Source: a bacterium
GTDB taxonomy: Bacteria > Actinomycetota > Actinomycetes > Actinomycetales > Actinomycetaceae
Direction: 5' to 3'
DNA: 9,425 nt
NCBI GenBank assembly: GCA_030544165.1
Contig: JAUNRP010000070.1
Coordinates: 1-9,425 of the forward strand
Below the pieces are notes generated by a model, which was given only the letters and a program-made list of their open reading frames with translations, was not told where the DNA came from and did no database searches. This document shows positions 6,097 to 9,425 of the stretch, in pieces (the first letter of the stretch is position 1; every line of letters begins with the position of its first letter). The position numbers and the translations under genes are program-made.

Positions 6097-6887
6097 CGGG
6101 TCAGGACGCCCACGTCCGCCGCGGTGGCGTGGGCTCCTGCCGCCTGCAGGACCGCCCCGTCCGCATGCGTCGTCACCCCGACGACGAGGCCCACCCCGGC
6201 CCCTCGCGCTGACTCGATCCCGGGGAGCGCGTCCTCGAACGCGATGGCCAGGGCCGGGTCCACATCCAGGTCCCGGCAGGCCGTCAGGTAGGGCTCCGGA
6301 TCCGGTTTGCCGCGTTCGTAGGAGTCTCCCGCCACCACGAGCGAGGGCGCGGGGATCCCGATGATCTCCAGGGACCGCTCGGCCCACCACCGGGGCGCTG
6401 AGGTCACGATGGCAATCGGAACCCGCCCGCGCCAGGTGGTCAGGGCCTCCGCCGCGCCGGGAAGGGGCACCGGCGGCACCTCCTCGAAGTCCATGTAGGT
6501 GAGCGATTCCGCCGCCAGTTCCACCGGATCCACCCCGCTCCACGGGCCGGGGACCTGGCGGAAGACCTCCGCCGCCCGCCGCCCGGCGAAGTGCCGGTAC
6601 ACGTCCGACTCGGGCACATCCCACCCGCGCGCCGTGAAGCAGGCGAGATAGGCGGCAACTGAGGAGGGCTCGGAGTCCATCAGGGTGCCGTCGAGGTCGA
6701 ACAGGAGGCTCGCGCCGGGACGGGCCAACAGGAGCTCAAGGATCTCGGGGAGATCGGCGGGATCGGGGACCCCAGCGGAGGGTGGGTCGGCGCTGCCAAC
6801 TCGCGCCACGTCGTCGGGGCGCTTGGGCGGCACGATCACGGAACGGGAGGACTCAGCGGATCTCGGAGATCTCGGCGGCGAGGTCAT
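6093..6887 (-). CDS. HAD-superfamily hydrolase, sugar-phosphatase/beta-PGM-like
   Basis: As written it is 264 aa with all four HAD motifs: FDLDGTLMDSE (nucleophile D64, acid D66), VTSAP (T162), GKPDPEPY (K194) and FEDALPGIESA (E218, D219). An alpha-helical C1 cap lies between motifs I and II (about 75-145). This is the layout of small-molecule phosphatases such as YniC/HxpA and of beta-phosphoglucomutase; DLDGT rather than DLDGV, and the PTS neighbour, make a sugar or polyol phosphatase the better guess. Substrate is not determinable. The start is uncertain: the ATG at 6887 overlaps the EIIB gene by 35 nt and adds about 55 low-complexity, Pro/Ser-rich residues before the fold. GTG codons at 6839, 6833 and 6809 are alternatives, and none has a good Shine-Dalgarno. 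It probably shares a transcript with EIIB. Confidence 0.88.
   Translation of the reverse strand: MTSPPRSPRSAESSRSVIVPPKRPDDVARVGSADPPSAGVPDPADLPEILELLLARPGASLLFDLDGTLMDSEPSSVAAYLACFTARGWDVPESDVYRHFAGRRAAEVFRQVPGPWSGVDPVELAAESLTYMDFEEVPPVPLPGAAEALTTWRGRVPIAIVTSAPRWWAERSLEIIGIPAPSLVVAGDSYERGKPDPEPYLTACRDLDVDPALAIAFEDALPGIESARGAGVGLVVGVTTHADGAVLQAAGAHATAADVGVLTR
6108..6134. terminator. Possible terminator stem at the pepN/HAD convergent junction
   Basis: GCCCACG (6108-6114) pairs with CGTGGGC (6128-6134) around a 13-nt loop, 12 nt past the pepN stop and inside the 3' end of the HAD gene. With no intergenic space, any terminator has to lie within coding sequence. There is no U-tract, so this is tentative. 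Confidence 0.3.
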
Positions 6888-7083
6888 CGGCCTGGGGGCC
6901 CACCACCACCTGGACGGTGTGCCCGTGGACCACCACGCCGAATGCGCCGGCGTCCTTGAGGGCGTCCTCGCTCACCACTTCCGCATCGGCCACGTTCACG
7001 CGGAGCCGGGTGATGCAGGATGTGATGTCGTTGACGTTCGTAGATCCGCCCAACGCTGCGAGGATCTGCTGTGCGTTGCTCAT
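6853..7083 (-). CDS. Freestanding glucose-family PTS EIIB
   Basis: This 76-aa protein is a single PTS EIIB domain of the glucose/N-acetylglucosamine family. It passes phosphate from EIIA to a sugar crossing the membrane through EIIC. The signature DITSCITRLRV places the phosphorylated cysteine at C23, followed by the typical V-x-D-x-x-x-V/L, GAFGVVVHG and VQVVVGP blocks that complete the fold. In many bacteria the domain is fused to EIIC; here it is separate, as with the stand-alone EIIB proteins of Streptomyces (PtsB, NagF). No EIIC, EIIA or HPr gene lies in the window, so specificity (glucose, GlcNAc, maltose-type) cannot be assigned. AGGGAGG 4 nt upstream fixes the ATG. It follows malQ after 101 nt and overlaps the HAD gene, suggesting one leftward carbohydrate transcript. 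Confidence 0.93.
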   Translation of the reverse strand: MSNAQQILAALGGSTNVNDITSCITRLRVNVADAEVVSEDALKDAGAFGVVVHGHTVQVVVGPQADDLAAEISEIR

Positions 7084-7145
7084 CGCGCCTCCCTAAAAGC
7101 TGCTGCATCCAGCAGACCACACGCCTGCAGGGCGAACCAGCCCAT
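7080..7145 (-). CDS. Possible 21-aa leader ORF before EIIB
   Basis: ATG at 7145 opens 21 codons (MGWFALQACGLLDAAAFREAR) ending in TGA that overlaps the EIIB start as ATGA. Translation would run through the hairpin at 7100-7115 and over the EIIB ribosome binding site, so it could couple or regulate EIIB translation. Against it, there is no Shine-Dalgarno, third-position GC is lower than in the real genes, and a 66-nt open frame is easily random in GC-rich DNA. No homology is recognised. Confidence 0.2.
   Translation of the reverse strand: MGWFALQACGLLDAAAFREAR
7088..7094 (-). promoter_or_regulatory. Ribosome binding site of the EIIB gene
   Basis: AGGGAGG on the minus strand sits 4 nt before the ATG at 7083. 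It is only 5 nt downstream of the hairpin with its TTTT, so folding of that hairpin could affect access. Confidence 0.75.
7095..7115 (-). promoter_or_regulatory. Hairpin plus TTTT just before the EIIB ribosome binding site
   Basis: On the minus strand CTGCTG-GATG-CAGCAG (7115-7100) forms a perfect 6-bp stem with a 4-nt loop, followed directly by CTTTTAG. This has the form of a small intrinsic terminator or attenuator between malQ and EIIB. An upstream CCTGCAGG could compete by pairing CTGCA with the TGCAG in the right arm. A switch like the RAT sites of other PTS operons is conceivable but not shown. Confidence 0.4.
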
Positions 7146-7150
7146 AGGTG

Positions 7151-7179
7151 TGTGATGTAGGCCGGGAGGCCTGTGATGT
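7151..7179. promoter_or_regulatory. Direct repeats around a short hairpin after malQ
   Basis: TGTGATGT occurs at 7151-7158 and 7172-7179, exactly 21 bp apart (two helical turns). Between them AGGCC-GGGA-GGCCT (7159-7172) makes a 5-bp stem. It begins 13 nt past the malQ stop. It could be a malQ terminator, a two-site operator for the EIIB-HAD pair, or both. The TGTGA half-site recalls CRP sites, but those are inverted, so no regulator is assigned. Confidence 0.35.
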
Positions 7180-7184
7180 GTGCC

Positions 7185-9332
7185 TCAGGCGAGCCTGTCC
7201 GCCTCCCCCAACTGTGCGCGCAGGGCGGCCACGAGGGAGAGGAGGCGCGCGGTGGAGGGGAGCTCATCCACGAGGACGATCTTCTCGGAGCCGTCCGCGA
7301 GCGGCACCTTCCAGTTGGGGTACTCCTGGTCCGTGCCCGGCTGGTTCTGGGCGCGCCGCTCCCCCACCGCGTCCGTGAGCGAGACGCCCACGAGCAGGGA
7401 CGGGGTCTGCGCCACGTAGCGGTGGAGGGCCTCGATGATCTCGCGTTCGGAGGCGTCCTCACCCAGCAGCCCGTAGTCCGCGAGCCGGCCGATGGCGCGG
7501 TCCCGCTCCAGGTTCGCGTCCGCGCGCACCTTCTCCACGGGCTCGGTGAGGAGGCCGAGGCGCTCCCGGATGTCCACGTGCTCGCCCGCGAGGTAGCCGG
7601 CCGAGGGCGGGAGGTCATGGGTGTTGACGGTGGCGAGCACGAGCTCGCGGTAGTCGTGGGGGGCGAGGGGGTAGCCGCCGTGGTCCTTCTCGAACCAGAA
7701 CACGGAGGTGCCGAGGATGCCGCGGGAGGCGAGGTAGTCCCGCACCCAGGGCTCCACGGTGCCGAGGTCCTCGCCGATCACCACGGCGCCGGCGCGGTGT
7801 GCCTCGAGCATGAGGACCCCCACCATGGCCTCGTGGTCGTAGCGGACGTAGGTGCCGTGGTCCGCCGTCTTGCCGGCGGGGATCCACCACAGGCGGAAGA
7901 GCCCGATGATGTGGTCCACTCGCAGGGCGCCCGCGTGGCGGAGCACCGTGGCGGCCATGTCCCGCAGGGGCTGGTAGGCGGTGCGGGCGAGCGCGTCCGG
8001 GCGCCAGGGGGGCTGGGACCAGTTCTGGCCCTGCTGGTTGTACATGTCCGGCGGGGCGCCCACCTCGATCGCGCGGGCGAACACGTCCGGGTTGGACCAG
8101 GTGTCCGATCCCTCGGAGTGCACCCCCACGGCGAGGTCCTGCATGATGCCGATCCCCATGCCGGAATCGAGGGCGGCCTTCTGGGCGGCCTCGAGCTGGG
8201 AGTCCACCACCCACTGCAGCCAGGCGTAGTACTCGATCCGGTCCGCGAGCTCGCGGCGCTGGCGCGCGATGTAGAGGGAGGTGCCACTCTGGAGTTCGGG
8301 CGGGAAGTCCTCGCCGTGGTACTTCTCCACGAGCGCGCACCACAGGGCGAAATCCTCGAGGCCCTGGCCCTCGCGCTCACGGAAGCGCTCGAAGTCACGC
8401 TGGCGGGAGCGGGAGCGCGGGTGGGCGAAGATCACCTCGAGCGCCTGGTTCTTGGCCTCCCACACCGCGTCCCGGTCCACGGGGGTGTTCTGGGTGTTGA
8501 GGGAGCGCACGTCCTCCGCCGCCCACTCCACGAGCGCCCGCTGGGGGCCGGGGAGGTAGGCGGTCTCCAGGATGTCCTCCGGGCGGATGTACACGGGGTT
8601 CACGAACCGCCGGGTGACCGGGAGGTAGGGCGATGGGGCCATGGGCGGCACCGGGGAGGCGGCGTGGAGCGGGTTGATGAGCACGAAGTCCGCGCCGAGG
8701 TCGCCGAAGAACGAGGCCGTCTCCGCGAGATCGCGCGCATCCCCGATCCCCCACGAGCCTTTGGAGCGCAGCGAGTAGAGCTGCTGCATCATTCCCCACC
8801 CGCGCCCGCCGTCCAGCTCCGGGAACTCCAGGCGCTCGGGGGTCACCGCGATGGGGGCGGAGACCGGCTCCCTCCCCTCCACCTCGGCCACGAGGGTGTG
8901 CCACCCGAGCGGGACGTGGGAGGGGATCTCGAACGTGGCGCGGCCGGTGAGCTGGCCGTCCACCTCCCGGGGCTGAACCCACACATCCTTCTGGGACAGC
9001 GGCCAGGAGTCCCCGTCCTCCAGCTCGAGGCGGAGGGTCACCGAGGCGCCGTCCGGCAGGTTCACCCCGATGTCCGACGGCGTGCCGTGGCGCACCACGG
9101 AACACACCGGGAGCACCTCGCGCCAGGGGGCGAGCTCCGCCTCCTCCAGGGCGGCCTCGATCTCCTCGTCCGTCTCTGCGGCAACGCCCAGGGCGCCGAG
9201 CACGTGCACGATCGAGCGGGCGGTCACGAGGCGGTGGTTGCCCTCGAAGTCCCAGAAGTCCGTGGCGATGCCGTGGGCGCCCGCGAGTCGGACCAGGGCA
9301 TCACCGGGGAGCTCGTCTCCAGCCACGTGCAA
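7185..9332 (-). CDS. malQ: 4-alpha-glucanotransferase (amylomaltase, GH77)
   Basis: This 715-aa cytosolic enzyme moves alpha-1,4-glucan segments between maltodextrins, releasing glucose and making longer chains for phosphorylase. Residues 1 to about 165 are the extra N-terminal region with a beta-sandwich (about 75-165) usual in actinobacterial MalQ. The GH77 barrel follows, with LYSLRSKGSWGIGD (185-198), the nucleophile D473 in RVDH, the acid/base E521 in VIGEDLG and the transition-state stabiliser D573 in VNTHDLP; the spacings of 48 and 52 residues suit the E. coli-type family. GQNWSQPPW (435-443) is also conserved. The start is TTG at 9332: an in-frame TGA immediately precedes it and GAAGG lies 6 nt upstream. 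GTG at 9326 is the alternative. It heads the leftward set malQ, EIIB, HAD. Confidence 0.97.
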   Translation of the reverse strand: MHVAGDELPGDALVRLAGAHGIATDFWDFEGNHRLVTARSIVHVLGALGVAAETDEEIEAALEEAELAPWREVLPVCSVVRHGTPSDIGVNLPDGASVTLRLELEDGDSWPLSQKDVWVQPREVDGQLTGRATFEIPSHVPLGWHTLVAEVEGREPVSAPIAVTPERLEFPELDGGRGWGMMQQLYSLRSKGSWGIGDARDLAETASFFGDLGADFVLINPLHAASPVPPMAPSPYLPVTRRFVNPVYIRPEDILETAYLPGPQRALVEWAAEDVRSLNTQNTPVDRDAVWEAKNQALEVIFAHPRSRSRQRDFERFREREGQGLEDFALWCALVEKYHGEDFPPELQSGTSLYIARQRRELADRIEYYAWLQWVVDSQLEAAQKAALDSGMGIGIMQDLAVGVHSEGSDTWSNPDVFARAIEVGAPPDMYNQQGQNWSQPPWRPDALARTAYQPLRDMAATVLRHAGALRVDHIIGLFRLWWIPAGKTADHGTYVRYDHEAMVGVLMLEAHRAGAVVIGEDLGTVEPWVRDYLASRGILGTSVFWFEKDHGGYPLAPHDYRELVLATVNTHDLPPSAGYLAGEHVDIRERLGLLTEPVEKVRADANLERDRAIGRLADYGLLGEDASEREIIEALHRYVAQTPSLLVGVSLTDAVGERRAQNQPGTDQEYPNWKVPLADGSEKIVLVDELPSTARLLSLVAALRAQLGEADRLA

Positions 9333-9338
9333 TCAACA

Positions 9339-9343
9339 CCTTC
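9339..9343 (-). promoter_or_regulatory. Ribosome binding site supporting the malQ TTG start
   Basis: GAAGG on the minus strand is 6 nt before TTG 9332 and 12 nt before GTG 9326, so spacing favours the TTG. The codon before the TTG is TGA, which rules out a longer form. Confidence 0.55.
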
Positions 9344-9386
9344 GCTGTGGGATGTGGCGGGGGGTGGACCGCCGCGGAACGGGCCA

Positions 9387-9415
9387 AGCCTACCCGCCGC
9401 CGCGGGCTCCTCCAC
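9387..9415 (-). promoter_or_regulatory. Candidate malQ promoter
   Basis: On the minus strand TAGGCT (9392-9387) fits the TANNNT -10 consensus, with GTGGAG (9415-9410) 17 bp upstream as a weak -35. It would start transcription near 9380, giving a leader of about 48 nt that includes the GAAGG. This is the only good -10 match I see in 9333-9425, which otherwise shows nothing recognisable. Confidence 0.4.
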
Positions 9416-9425
9416 TCCGGCCCCG

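Noticed and set aside
3337..6624. A 1095-codon open frame on the minus strand, antisense to pepN and the HAD gene
   Set aside because: It mirrors pepN codon structure. The translation is Gly/Arg/Glu/Leu/His-rich with no recognisable domain, whereas pepN on the other strand has every M1 motif. Long antisense frames are normal at this GC content.
7151..7179. CRP/cAMP-type operator because of TGTGA
   Set aside because: A CRP site needs inverted TGTGA/TCACA half-sites about 6 bp apart; these are direct repeats 21 bp apart.
7615..9105. Several 200-240-codon frames over malQ in other minus-strand frames
   Set aside because: Arg/Pro/Gly-rich translations with no domains; malQ in its own frame is complete with all three GH77 catalytic residues.
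1..9425. A hidden defence, toxin-antitoxin, phage or biosynthetic system
   Set aside because: Every long coding frame with good codon structure maps to a familiar housekeeping family. No transposase, integrase, repeat-spacer array or small paired genes are visible.

Overview
The window comes from a high-GC Gram-positive bacterium, almost certainly an actinomycete (Actinomycetota). Third codon positions are nearly all G or C. RpiB carries the Glu-type active site of mycobacterial RpiB, the DsbA-fold protein belongs to the mycothiol-linked Rv2466c family, PepN has the actinobacterial layout, and several starts look leaderless or non-ATG. Genus cannot be fixed by reading alone; a Micrococcales-like genome with a PTS would fit. 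The content is chromosomal housekeeping and central metabolism. I see no mobile element, CRISPR array, tRNA, rRNA, phage gene or defence gene.

Layout. Positions 1-125 hold no gene but carry a diverged palindromic repeat just past the 3' end of rpiB. Then come rpiB (-, 126-584), a cytosolic M13 zinc metallopeptidase (+, 708-2666), a DsbA-family thiol oxidoreductase (-, 2724-3329), the M1 aminopeptidase pepN (+, 3505-6096), a HAD sugar-phosphatase-like hydrolase (-, 6093-6887), a freestanding glucose-family PTS EIIB (-, 6853-7083) and malQ (-, 7185-9332). Positions 9333-9425 are the malQ upstream region.

How the genes fit together. rpiB, the Rv2466c-like gene and pepN form a group I recall as also linked in Mycobacterium (Rv2465c, Rv2466c, Rv2467); here an M13 peptidase lies between rpiB and the dsbA-like gene, so two cytosolic zinc peptidases flank a thiol oxidoreductase. 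The right half, malQ then EIIB then HAD, reads as one leftward carbohydrate unit: maltodextrin rearrangement, phosphoryl transfer to a PTS sugar, and a hydrolase acting on small phosphorylated compounds. No EIIC, EIIA or HPr gene is present, so the EIIB must work with a partner encoded elsewhere.

The most interesting signals are in the non-coding DNA: the repeat at 1-111, paired leaderless-type promoters around an 8-bp inverted repeat between rpiB and the M13 gene, a strong two-sided terminator at 2681-2730, a nested stem-loop just before the pepN ribosome binding site, and a hairpin plus U-tract with a possible 21-codon leader ORF directly before EIIB. No convincing previously undescribed system is visible.
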